A stretch of 5,228 nt of DNA from an uncultured Eubacteriales bacterium (GTDB taxonomy: Bacteria; Bacillota; Clostridia; Lachnospirales; CAG-274): positions 1 to 5,228 of the forward strand of contig CABVEG010000146.1 of the NCBI GenBank assembly GCA_902497185.1. The letters run 5' to 3'. Shown here one piece after another: positions 1-5,228 of the stretch (position 1 is the first letter of the stretch; each line of letters opens with the position of its first letter). The notes under the pieces are model-generated. The model was not told where the DNA came from. It saw only the letters and a program-made list of their open reading frames with translations, and searched no databases. Both the position numbers and the translations under genes were made by a program.

Positions 1-15
1 TACGAATTTTTAACT

Positions 16-31
16 ATTTTTTTAAAAAAAT
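16..31. repeat. Perfect A/T palindrome in the glgC upstream region
   Basis: An A, seven T, seven A and a T form a perfect 16-base palindrome. It sits just upstream of the proposed glgC -35 box, inside a stretch that is almost entirely A and T. This kind of tract could act as an UP-like element for RNA polymerase or as bent DNA. It could also be the remains of a terminator from a gene to the left, although there is no GC in the stem. The palindrome is seen directly; the role is a guess. Confidence 0.4.
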
Positions 32-43
32 TAATAATTTTTA

Positions 44-73
44 TTGTATTTTACCCCTAAAGTATGATATTAT
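44..73 (+). promoter_or_regulatory. Candidate sigma-A promoter of glgCD
   Basis: TTGTAT at 44-49 and TATTAT at 68-73 are separated by 18 bases and resemble -35 and -10 boxes. Transcription would start near 80, leaving a leader of about 30 bases before the glgC ATG at 113. An alternative -10 box, TATGAT at 63-68, overlaps this one but has no comparable -35 at normal spacing. AT-rich DNA produces such matches easily, so confidence is moderate. No operator-like inverted repeat is visible between the promoter and the gene. Confidence 0.4.
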
Positions 74-112
74 ATAGTTAAAGAAATCATAGCGAATGGA
101 GGGATTAAAGCT

Positions 113-1393
113 ATGCGCAAAAAAGAAATGATGGCTATGCTTTTAGCCGGAGGACAGGGAAGTCGTTTAGGTATCCTGACAATGGACAAGGCTAAGCCTG
201 CTGTTGCTTTTGGAGGCAAATATCGTATTATAGACTTTCCAATGAGTAACTGTGTTAATTCAGGCGTAGAAACTGTAGGTGTACTTACTCAGTACCAGCC
301 TCTCACACTTAATCAACACATTGGTATCGGTGTTCCTTGGGATCTTGATACCAGAAACGGCGGTGTGTCTATTCTTGCACCTCATCAAAGAGAGGGCGAA
401 AAAGGTGAATGGTATTCAGGTACAGCTAATGCTATTTATCAGAACATTGACTACATAGATGCCAACAAGCCGGAATATGTTCTTATATTATCAGGTGATC
501 ATATTTATAAAATGGATTATGCCGCAATGCTTAAATATCACAAGGAAAACAACTGTGATGTTACTATTGCCGTACTTGAGGTAAGTATGGAGGAAGCAAG
601 TCGTTTTGGTATTATGAATGCCGATGAGAAAGACAAAATTTATGAATTTGAAGAAAAGCCTGCTAATCCAAAGAGCAACCTTGCAAGTATGGGTATTTAC
701 ATATTTACTTGGGATAAATTAAGAGAAGCTCTTATTGAGGACAATAAGATCCACTCTGACAGTGACTTTGGTAAACATATTATTCCATCAATGCTTAATA
801 AGGGTATGACTTTATATGCTTACAGATTTAAGGATTATTGGAAAGATGTAGGTACTATTGAGTCTTACTGGGCTGCAAATATGGAGCTTATTGAAACTCT
901 TCCTCAGTTTAATCTTTATGAAGATTTTTGGAAGATTTATACAAACAGTGATCTTCAGCCTCCAATGTACTCAGGTCCTGATTCAGAAATAAAAACAAGT
1001 ATTGTTTCTGAAGGCTGCCAGGTTGAAGGAAAAGTTATTCACTCTGTGCTCAGTAAAAACGTTGTTATTGAAGAAGGTGCCGTTATTAGAGATTCCATTA
1101 TTATGGAAGGCTGCCACATAGGTAAGAATGTTGTTATTGACAGATGTATTATTGACCAAAACACTACTATTGGTGATAATGTAGTTATGGGTACAGGAGA
1201 TAACATCCCTAACGAAGGTAAGCCAAATATTTATAATACAGGTATAACTGTTATCGGCAGCAACACCACTATTCCTGAGGGAATTGAAATTGGTAAAAAC
1301 TGTGTAATTTACGGTCCAACAGTTGCCGGGAATTATACTGACAATAAGCTTCCTAGCGGAAAGTCTGTAGTTATTATTGAGGAGGCGATTTAA
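113..1393 (+). CDS. glgC: Glucose-1-phosphate adenylyltransferase, catalytic subunit GlgC
   Basis: This 426-residue cytoplasmic enzyme makes ADP-glucose and pyrophosphate from ATP and glucose-1-phosphate, the committed step of bacterial glycogen synthesis. The N-terminal nucleotidyltransferase domain (about 7-260) keeps the family motifs: GGQGSRL at 13-19, AKPAV at 27-31 with YRIIDF at 37-42, WYSGTANAIYQN at 100-111, GDHIYKMDY at 128-136 with the metal Asp129, FEEKPANP at 179-186 with the glucose-1-phosphate Lys182, and YWKDVGT at 242-248 with the second metal Asp245. From about 300 the protein becomes hexapeptide-like repeats rich in V, I and G, the left-handed beta-helix that carries allosteric and subunit contacts. 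GGAGGG at 98-103 lies nine bases before the ATG and fixes the start. The length fits the family and all catalytic positions are present, so this should be the active subunit. It is followed by glgD after two bases. Confidence 0.97.
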   Translation: MRKKEMMAMLLAGGQGSRLGILTMDKAKPAVAFGGKYRIIDFPMSNCVNSGVETVGVLTQYQPLTLNQHIGIGVPWDLDTRNGGVSILAPHQREGEKGEWYSGTANAIYQNIDYIDANKPEYVLILSGDHIYKMDYAAMLKYHKENNCDVTIAVLEVSMEEASRFGIMNADEKDKIYEFEEKPANPKSNLASMGIYIFTWDKLREALIEDNKIHSDSDFGKHIIPSMLNKGMTLYAYRFKDYWKDVGTIESYWAANMELIETLPQFNLYEDFWKIYTNSDLQPPMYSGPDSEIKTSIVSEGCQVEGKVIHSVLSKNVVIEEGAVIRDSIIMEGCHIGKNVVIDRCIIDQNTTIGDNVVMGTGDNIPNEGKPNIYNTGITVIGSNTTIPEGIEIGKNCVIYGPTVAGNYTDNKLPSGKSVVIIEEAI

Positions 1394-1395
1394 TT

Positions 1396-2508
1396 ATGAA
1401 AGCTATAGGTATTATTCTTGCAGGTGGTAACAGTGAAAGGCTTAAAGCTCTTTGTAAGGTAAGAGCTATTGCCGCAATGCCTGTTGCGTCTTCTTACAGA
1501 GCTATTGACTTTACTCTCAGTAATATGTCTAATTCAGGTATCAATAAGGTTGCTGTTATTACTCAGTACAACTCCAGAAGTTTACACGACCACTTATCAT
1601 CCGCTAAGTGGTGGGATTTAGACAGAAAGGAAGGCGGTCTTTACATATTCACACCTTTCCTTTCAAGCGAAAACAGTTTTTGGTTCAGAGGTGTAGCTGA
1701 TTCTATTTATCAGAATATTTCATTCTTAAAGAGAAGTCATGAACCTTATGTAGTTATTGCTTCAGGTGATGCTATTTATAAGATGGATTATCAGAAAGTT
1801 CTTGACTACCATATTGAAAAGAATGCTGATATTACTATTGTAACTAAAAATGTTGCAGGCACAACAAAAGACCCTCATGATTATGGTGTAATGACATTTG
1901 ATGATGAAATGAAGCTTACATCCTTCGATGAAAAGCCTATTGAGCCAAAGAGCGACAATATTTCTCTTGGTATATATATTATTTCAAGACCACTTCTTAT
2001 TAAGCTTCTTGAAAATGCTATTCCAAAGGGATATTATGACTTTGTAAAAGATATTATATTAAGAAACAAGGATAATCTTAACATATTTGGTTATAACTTT
2101 GACGGATATTGGAATACTCTTAACAGTGTTGAGGCTTATATGGAAACTAATATGGACTTCTTAAAGCCTGAAGTTATGTCTATATTCAAAAGTGAGCCTT
2201 ACATCAGCACTAAGCCTAGTGATGACCCACCTGCAAAGTTTAATTCAACTGCCGTTGTTAAAAATTCTATTGTAGGCACAGGTACTATTATTGACGGTTC
2301 TGTTTCAAATTCTGTATTGTTCAGAAAGGTAACAGTTTCAGAAGATGCTAAGGTTAATAATTCAATTATTATGAAAAGCTCATATATTGGTAAGGGCTGT
2401 GTAATTGAAAACGCAATTATTGATAAAGAGGCTGTTATAAGTGACGGCAAACAAGTAATTGGTACTCCAGACGACCCTGTTGTAATTACTAAGGGACAGG
2501 TTGTTTAA
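1396..2508 (+). CDS. glgD: GlgD, non-catalytic/regulatory subunit of ADP-glucose pyrophosphorylase
   Basis: This 370-residue paralogue of GlgC has the same two-domain layout: a nucleotidyltransferase fold at about 1-250 and beta-helix repeats from about 280. Conserved family segments include YRAIDF at 34-39, WFRGVADSIYQN at 96-107, GDAIYKMDY at 124-132 and the EKP Lys at 180. Key catalytic features are lost. The nucleotide loop reads GGNSERL (10-16) instead of GGxGxRL, the Lys-Pro of the AKPA motif is gone, GDH is GDA at 124-126, and YWKDVG is YWNTLN (238-243), so the second metal-binding Asp is Thr241. In studied Firmicutes, GlgD alone has little activity and raises GlgC activity in a mixed tetramer; that role is inferred here. 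GAGGAGG at 1379-1385 lies inside the end of glgC, ten bases before the ATG, with only two bases between the genes, so translation is probably coupled. A terminator follows. Confidence 0.95.
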   Translation: MKAIGIILAGGNSERLKALCKVRAIAAMPVASSYRAIDFTLSNMSNSGINKVAVITQYNSRSLHDHLSSAKWWDLDRKEGGLYIFTPFLSSENSFWFRGVADSIYQNISFLKRSHEPYVVIASGDAIYKMDYQKVLDYHIEKNADITIVTKNVAGTTKDPHDYGVMTFDDEMKLTSFDEKPIEPKSDNISLGIYIISRPLLIKLLENAIPKGYYDFVKDIILRNKDNLNIFGYNFDGYWNTLNSVEAYMETNMDFLKPEVMSIFKSEPYISTKPSDDPPAKFNSTAVVKNSIVGTGTIIDGSVSNSVLFRKVTVSEDAKVNNSIIMKSSYIGKGCVIENAIIDKEAVISDGKQVIGTPDDPVVITKGQVV

Positions 2509-2518
2509 TATAAAATAT

Positions 2519-2550
2519 TAGGGATCGAATTTCTTCGGTCCCTATTTTTT
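2519..2550 (+). terminator. Intrinsic terminator of the glgCD operon
   Basis: An 11-base-pair stem, TAGGGATCGAA at 2519-2529 against TTCGGTCCCTA at 2534-2544, closes a four-base TTTC loop and contains a single G-U pair. Six T follow at 2545-2550. It begins 11 bases after the glgD stop, so the operon ends here and glgA/glgB are not co-transcribed downstream. On the opposite strand the same hairpin is followed by a T-rich but interrupted tract, so it may also stop transcripts arriving from the convergent minus-strand genes. Confidence 0.93.
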
Positions 2551-2619
2551 CATAACAGAATAAATAAATTTTAAAGCAGATATTTAAAAGCTCTGTAAGC
2601 TTGTGTTCTTTGATTTCGT

Positions 2620-2910
2620 TCAATCCCCTGTCTTGTTGTACATTTCCTTTAATTGTTCTTTAGGATCCCAGTTTTCAGGTTGATTAATTTTTGAATATTT
2701 CCAATTGCAGCCATCATTTATCCACTTTTTTCTCCAAACTTTATGTGCATCTCGTTTGCAATTATAGCCAAAATCATCTAGACCAAATTGAAATCCACAA
2801 CAAGGACATATATCATCTGAACCAATTCCTCTTTCGTCATATGCTAGTTCATATAAACCTTTAAAGTTGCATACTGGACACTTATATTTTGGTTTTTCAT
2901 ATTTACTCAT
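2620..2910 (-). CDS. CPCC-type cysteine-rich small protein, predicted zinc-binding
   Basis: This 96-residue protein has no signal peptide or membrane segment and is probably cytoplasmic. It carries CPVC at 11-14 and CPCCG at 35-39, spaced like the two knuckles of a zinc ribbon, plus Cys51 and Cys68. A basic, Trp-rich stretch follows (WRKKWINDGCNW, 59-70), then a charged tail with PENWDPKEQL. This matches my memory of the bacterial 'Cys-rich CPCC' family, small proteins of unknown function often found singly or near polymorphic-toxin genes, where some are suspected immunity proteins. The start is well set: AAAAGGAGGT (minus strand, 2926-2917) precedes the ATG by about seven bases. It is the last minus-strand gene before the convergent glgCD terminator, and about 200 bases separate it from the upstream gene. 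Family and zinc binding are fairly likely; any immunity role is speculation. Confidence 0.85.
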   Translation of the reverse strand: MSKYEKPKYKCPVCNFKGLYELAYDERGIGSDDICPCCGFQFGLDDFGYNCKRDAHKVWRKKWINDGCNWKYSKINQPENWDPKEQLKEMYNKTGD

Positions 2911-3117
2911 AAAAATACCTCCTTTTACTTGCCCGGTTGCCTATTAAAATAATCGGTACTATCAGTTGGTTAAAAAATATTTTCGTTGTTTCATCAGGAT
3001 TATATGATCCAAAAGTATTCATTTTAGGGGCAATTATCATTTAACTAAAAACTTGTTCTAATCAAATAAAAAAGGTGACTTTTTCAGCATTCTATTATAT
3101 CCGCTGTATTACCTATG

Positions 3118-3612
3118 TTACGCATACTTATACTTTTCCTTAATATGCCTTTTGACATATTCTGCTTTCCACTCTCCATTTTCCTTTACTAATTGAATTG
3201 TATAATTTCCTTTATTACCTAAATGATATATTTGATTATTGTTATAATAAGCTTTTTCTATAAAACTAAACTTTATATAAACTCTGTTAAAGAAATTAGG
3301 TATAATAAAATTATCCGTAATTTCAAATTTTAAATTTATACCATTGTCTGATATTGCAAGTGTCTTTATTCCTTCTTTAGCCTCAATATAAGCATTTATA
3401 CTATCTTTTACAAGAAAATTGGTATCCGATATTTTTTTACTTATATTGTCTATATTTCCATCATTAATATCACCTAGGTAATCCATATATCCATTTTCAA
3501 ATTGTTCAATTAGTTTTTTTCGAAAATCCATCGCAGCCCTATACGCATATATATAATTAACACAAAAAAGTATTGTTACTGCAATTAAGATATATTTTAT
3601 TTTAATTCGCAT
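3118..3612 (-). CDS. Small membrane-anchored or secreted protein, unknown function
   Basis: I do not recognise a named family. The 164-residue product starts with a short basic stretch (MRIKIK) and one hydrophobic segment at about 7-24, then a hydrophilic body, so it should be anchored on or exported across the membrane. A signal-peptidase site after YIYA (residue 23) is possible; Cys17 lacks a proper lipobox. The C-terminal part has alternating beta-like segments ending in TIQLVKENGEWKAEYV (138-153), a pattern common at the end of NTF2-like or small beta-sheet lipoproteins, but this is only a resemblance. The frame begins TTG-ATG-ATG-ATG. The only Shine-Dalgarno candidate (AGGA, minus strand 3625-3622) sits nine bases before the third ATG, so 3612 is preferred; starts at 3615 and 3618 add one or two Met, and the TTG at 3621 a third. 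It is very AT-rich compared with glgCD. Confidence 0.75.
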   Translation of the reverse strand: MRIKIKYILIAVTILFCVNYIYAYRAAMDFRKKLIEQFENGYMDYLGDINDGNIDNISKKISDTNFLVKDSINAYIEAKEGIKTLAISDNGINLKFEITDNFIIPNFFNRVYIKFSFIEKAYYNNNQIYHLGNKGNYTIQLVKENGEWKAEYVKRHIKEKYKYA

Positions 3613-3768
3613 CATCATCAATCCTAACTACTACTAAATATTGTTTTTTCCAATCAATAGTCTGTTTAACACTATCATTACTTCCTCCACAATGATCAGT
3701 TGTATTTCCCGAAAATAAATATCATTGTTTTTAATTCCAGTAATAATATAAACGGTGTTTTTATTTCC
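3602..3768 (-). pseudogene. Frame-broken continuation of the YD-repeat fragment
   Basis: Two overlapping minus-strand frames stay open here and read like one broken protein. The first (3768-3634) begins near KNTVYIITGIKNNDIYF. The second (3721-3602) reads SGNTTDHCGGSND and then IDWKKQYLVVVRIDDDAN to a TAA. Going from the YD-repeat frame into the first, and from the first into the second, each needs one -1 step, at an A run near 3760 and a T run near 3714. Two single-base deletions in short homopolymers would therefore explain all three frames. Neither frame has a convincing start of its own as a full gene, and the second overlaps the first codons of the 3118-3612 gene. The frames are seen; the shared ancestry is inferred, and chance open reading in AT-rich DNA remains possible. 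Confidence 0.3.
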
Positions 3769-3908
3769 TTAACCCAGTCTGTACCGCAGTAGGCATATGA
3801 GGTCTTCTTACCCATTCCGTCTGTAGAGCTTAATATTCTTCCGAGCATATCGTAAGTGTAACTTTTAGTATTTGTATAAACTCTTGACCCGGTTTTCGTT
3901 CCAGTCAA
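3696..3908 (-). pseudogene. Orphan Rhs/YD-repeat fragment
   Basis: A 70-codon open frame contains one clear YD-type repeat, SYTYDMLGRILSSTDGMGKK, followed by TSYAY and DWVKEI, the usual rhythm of Rhs and wall-associated YD-repeat proteins. Those are normally very large secreted proteins with dozens of repeats ending in a toxin domain, so one repeat cannot be a working protein. The first codon is TTG with no ribosome-binding site. The frame stays open further upstream to about 4000 without any ATG or YD-like sequence, and after the repeat the reading turns hydrophobic and unlike the family before a TGA. I read it as the leftover of recombination or deletion in an Rhs-type gene. Its neighbours are small anchored proteins and a CPCC protein, which fits a decayed polymorphic-toxin region. 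Confidence 0.75.
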
Positions 3909-4001
3909 AACATTACTGGGGCAGTTACATAAACAAATGTAATAAACAACAAGCCAGACATTTGTATAACACAGTTTTTTATGTTAATACAATATACTTA
4001 T

Positions 4002-4022
4002 AAAAAAGAATAGCTCCCTATT
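4002..4022 (-). terminator. Weak intrinsic terminator after the 4050-4358 gene
   Basis: On the minus strand, AATAG (4022-4018), a GGAG loop and CTATT (4013-4009) form a five-pair stem. It is followed by one C and then six T (4007-4002). It lies about 28 bases after the stop of the short anchored-protein gene, which is the right place. The stem is short and AT-rich, so efficiency would be low without helper factors. Confidence 0.4.
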
Positions 4023-4049
4023 TTACAATTCTTAAGTTTTCGTTTTACT

Positions 4050-4358
4050 TTATTCAATATACATCACATAATCACCGTTATTATCTTTTTGTTCTAAGTC
4101 AAATCTTATTTTAAATTGTTTTCCGTTTATCACATTTATTTCTAAAAAATAAAAATTATTTTCAATATATTCCTTATCAATCTTATTGTAATTAGAATAA
4201 GTTCTAGCACGAACAAGATTTAATGCCTTTTCTTGAAGCAATATTTTTTCTTTTTCAGTAATAGTAGATTTATTATGAAATTCTGAAATATATAAATTAC
4301 AACAAATAGGAAAACTAATCAATAATATAACAATAAAACCTGTTAAAATTTTTTTCAT
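4050..4358 (-). CDS. Short membrane-anchored protein, unknown function
   Basis: This 102-residue product is not recognised. It has a classic export N-terminus: MKK, then a hydrophobic stretch at about 4-20 ending in the pair Cys19-Cys20. The residues before the cysteines do not make a good lipobox, so simple membrane anchoring or ordinary signal cleavage is as likely as lipidation. The remainder is hydrophilic: a charged probable helix (EKEKILLQEKALNLV) followed by strands (FYFLEINVINGKQFKIRFDL) and a short end VMYIE, a layout like a single small PepSY-like domain, though that is only a visual impression. The frame is open to an ATG at 4418, giving 122 residues, but only the 4358 ATG has a ribosome-binding site (GAAAGGTG, ten bases upstream) and places the signal segment at the N-terminus. 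Confidence 0.65.
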   Translation of the reverse strand: MKKILTGFIVILLISFPICCNLYISEFHNKSTITEKEKILLQEKALNLVRARTYSNYNKIDKEYIENNFYFLEINVINGKQFKIRFDLEQKDNNGDYVMYIE

Positions 4359-4438
4359 TTTTTTAATACACCTTTCTATATTATCATTATCGACCTCCAA
4401 GCATTGTCTAATATACATTAACCGTTCTCTTATCTTTC

Positions 4439-4669
4439 TTATTCCGATTCAACACCTATTAGTGAGTCAATATAATAACAAACATCATTATAAGTGTCAT
4501 AAACAACTTTATCACTGCCAATATGATTTCCTATACCATAATAATTTCCATTGAAATAATACCCTACAAACGCTTCATTGGTTTGCTTCTGAAATTTGTT
4601 ATCATATGGATAATATTTTTCTGCTAACTGTAGTTTTTCTATCAAAACATCAGCTTCTTCTTGTGACAA
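4439..4669 (-). CDS. ATG-less ORF, probable 3' part of a split gene
   Basis: The 76-codon frame has no ATG. Its only candidate start near the top is a TTG at 4669 with no Shine-Dalgarno sequence. The frame is open upstream as far as a TGA at 4720-4718, through KLFLNYKKRKLKLSQEEADV, which reads like ordinary protein. The sequence is hydrophilic and aromatic-rich (EKYYPYDN, VGYYFNGNYYGIGN, DVCYYID) and looks like a small beta-rich C-terminal domain; I do not recognise it. The frame is exactly -1 relative to the upstream gene 4693-5124, and the two meet at seven T's, so a single slip or missing base there would give one protein of 228 residues. It may be the distal half of that gene, or less likely a separate small gene started by re-initiation from TTG. 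Confidence 0.45.
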   Translation of the reverse strand: MSQEEADVLIEKLQLAEKYYPYDNKFQKQTNEAFVGYYFNGNYYGIGNHIGSDKVVYDTYNDVCYYIDSLIGVESE

Positions 4670-4692
4670 CTTTAGCTTTCTTTTTTTATAAT

Positions 4693-5124
4693 TTAAAAAA
4701 AGCTTATGTCTATATAGTCAACTTCACTTCCTTCATAATATTTTTCCCTTTTATTAAAAACTTTATCACCCACAGGATTTGCCTCTACTAAAGCCTCACC
4801 CTTTATGTATTTAAGAGTCCCATTTTTATATAATATTACATAGTATGCCATATTATTTTTGGATACGCCTCTTCCTACCCTTGCACATTCAAAAACAACA
4901 TTTTTATCTTTGAAATTAATAACATATGGATTTCGAATTGTATCTTTCAATTCCCAATTATAGTATGCATGAATATTTTCAAATCTTGTATCACAAGCAA
5001 CAAAAAATTTGCGCAAATTATAAGTATCTACAGGGATTTTAACACTGTCGGATATAAAAGAATATACTGTAAATAAACTAAATAACATCAATACTAAAAC
5101 TATTACAACTAATCTTTTTTTCAT
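4693..5124 (-). CDS. Membrane-anchored secreted protein, unknown function
   Basis: This 143-residue product is not recognised. MKKR is followed by a strong hydrophobic segment at about 5-24 with no lipobox cysteine, so the protein is probably anchored in or secreted across the membrane. The exported part carries two cysteines, Cys44 and Cys80, that could form a disulfide, and strands such as NPYVINFKDKNVVFEC and MAYYVILYKNGTLKYIKG. The start is well supported: GAGGTG (5136-5131) lies six bases before the ATG. It ends IDISFF and then TAA, and the last codons lie inside seven T's (4701-4695). A -1 shift there continues straight into the open frame ending at 4439. The 143-residue form may therefore be a truncated version of a 228-residue protein. 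Confidence 0.7.
   Translation of the reverse strand: MKKRLVVIVLVLMLFSLFTVYSFISDSVKIPVDTYNLRKFFVACDTRFENIHAYYNWELKDTIRNPYVINFKDKNVVFECARVGRGVSKNNMAYYVILYKNGTLKYIKGEALVEANPVGDKVFNKREKYYEGSEVDYIDISFF
4695..4701 (-). other. T7 run joining two frames (possible slippage site or indel)
   Basis: The minus strand reads AGC, seven T, then AA. In the frame of the 4693-5124 gene this is Ser-Phe-Phe-stop. A -1 step on the run gives Ser-Phe-Phe-Leu-Asn-Tyr and enters the frame ending at 4439. A run of seven identical pyrimidines with a stop codon touching it could support ribosomal or polymerase slippage. It is also a typical place for a one-base deletion or a sequencing error. Confidence 0.5.
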
Positions 5125-5228
5125 TTATAACACCTCACTTAATACCAACGTCTTAAAGGCATTCCCAACTGACTTCTGTCGACCTTCTTTGCCAACTTTA
5201 TCATACTCCTATTTATTCTAATTGTCTA

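Noticed and set aside
2199..2450. 83-codon open frame on the minus strand
   Set aside because: It lies entirely inside glgD, antisense to its beta-helix repeats. Its hydrophobic, repetitive translation is what the reverse of those repeats gives, and it has no ribosome-binding site.
2903..3040. 45-codon minus-strand ORF in the gap before the CPCC gene
   Set aside because: It starts right after a stop codon, has no ribosome-binding site, runs over the strong ribosome-binding site and first codons of the CPCC gene, and matches nothing I recognise. Chance opening in AT-rich DNA is more likely.
3069..3084. AAAAAG / CTTTTT hairpin about 33 bases after the stop of the 3118-3612 gene
   Set aside because: The stem is six pairs with one GC pair around a four-base loop. 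Although some T's follow on the minus strand, it is too weak to call a terminator.
2911..3117. Gap of about 200 bases searched for an RNA gene or attachment site
   Set aside because: Only an imperfect 14-base palindrome near 2997-3010 and scattered AT-rich sequence were seen; no tRNA-like fold, direct repeat or riboswitch pattern.
3634..3678. 14-codon minus-strand ORF with a good GGAGG upstream
   Set aside because: The GGAGG also falls in a Gly-Gly coding stretch of the broken frame, and the peptide is very short. It is kept only as part of the frame-broken remnant.
4359..4418. 20-residue N-terminal extension of the 4050-4358 product from the ATG at 4418
   Set aside because: No ribosome-binding site precedes 4418, and the extension would bury the signal segment behind a charged stretch; the 4358 ATG has a site and a normal export N-terminus.
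4606..4791. 61-codon open frame on the plus strand
   Set aside because: It is antisense to the two minus-strand ORFs around the T7 run, has no Shine-Dalgarno site, and its Phe/Ile-rich translation reflects A-rich coding on the other strand.

Overview
The window looks like a low-GC Gram-positive chromosome, most likely an anaerobic Clostridia / Ruminococcus-type gut bacterium. The reasons are strong purine-rich Shine-Dalgarno sites, AT-rich intergenic DNA, and the paired glgC-glgD arrangement typical of Firmicutes. This taxonomic reading is inference. No database search was possible.

Positions 1-2550 (+ strand) are a compact two-gene glycogen unit: an A/T-tract promoter region, glgC (ADP-glucose pyrophosphorylase, catalytic subunit), glgD two bases later (a paralogue whose nucleotide-binding loop and second metal-binding Asp are degraded, so probably regulatory), then a strong intrinsic terminator. 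The two proteins are expected to form a mixed GlgC/GlgD tetramer making ADP-glucose for glycogen synthesis. No glgA or glgB lies next to them.

Positions about 2600-5228 (- strand, convergent with glgCD) differ in character. They are visibly more AT-rich and hold small unrelated ORFs, each with its own ribosome-binding site, plus gene debris. In transcription order: a membrane-anchored secreted protein (4693-5124); an ORF with no ATG (4439-4669) that joins it exactly by a -1 step at a run of seven T; a short membrane-anchored protein (4050-4358) with a weak terminator; a fragment with one recognisable Rhs/YD repeat (3696-3908), whose reading appears to continue through two more frames to 3602; a third membrane-anchored protein (3118-3612); and a CPCC-type cysteine-rich zinc-binding protein (2620-2910). 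An orphan YD repeat among small anchored and cysteine-rich proteins resembles the decayed tail of a polymorphic-toxin (Rhs) locus with leftover immunity-like genes. That function is inferred, not shown.

The points most worth a second look are the T7 site at 4695-4701, which could be a frameshift site, a recent mutation or a sequencing error, and the frame-broken Rhs remnant. I saw no tRNA, rRNA, CRISPR array, riboswitch or insertion sequence.
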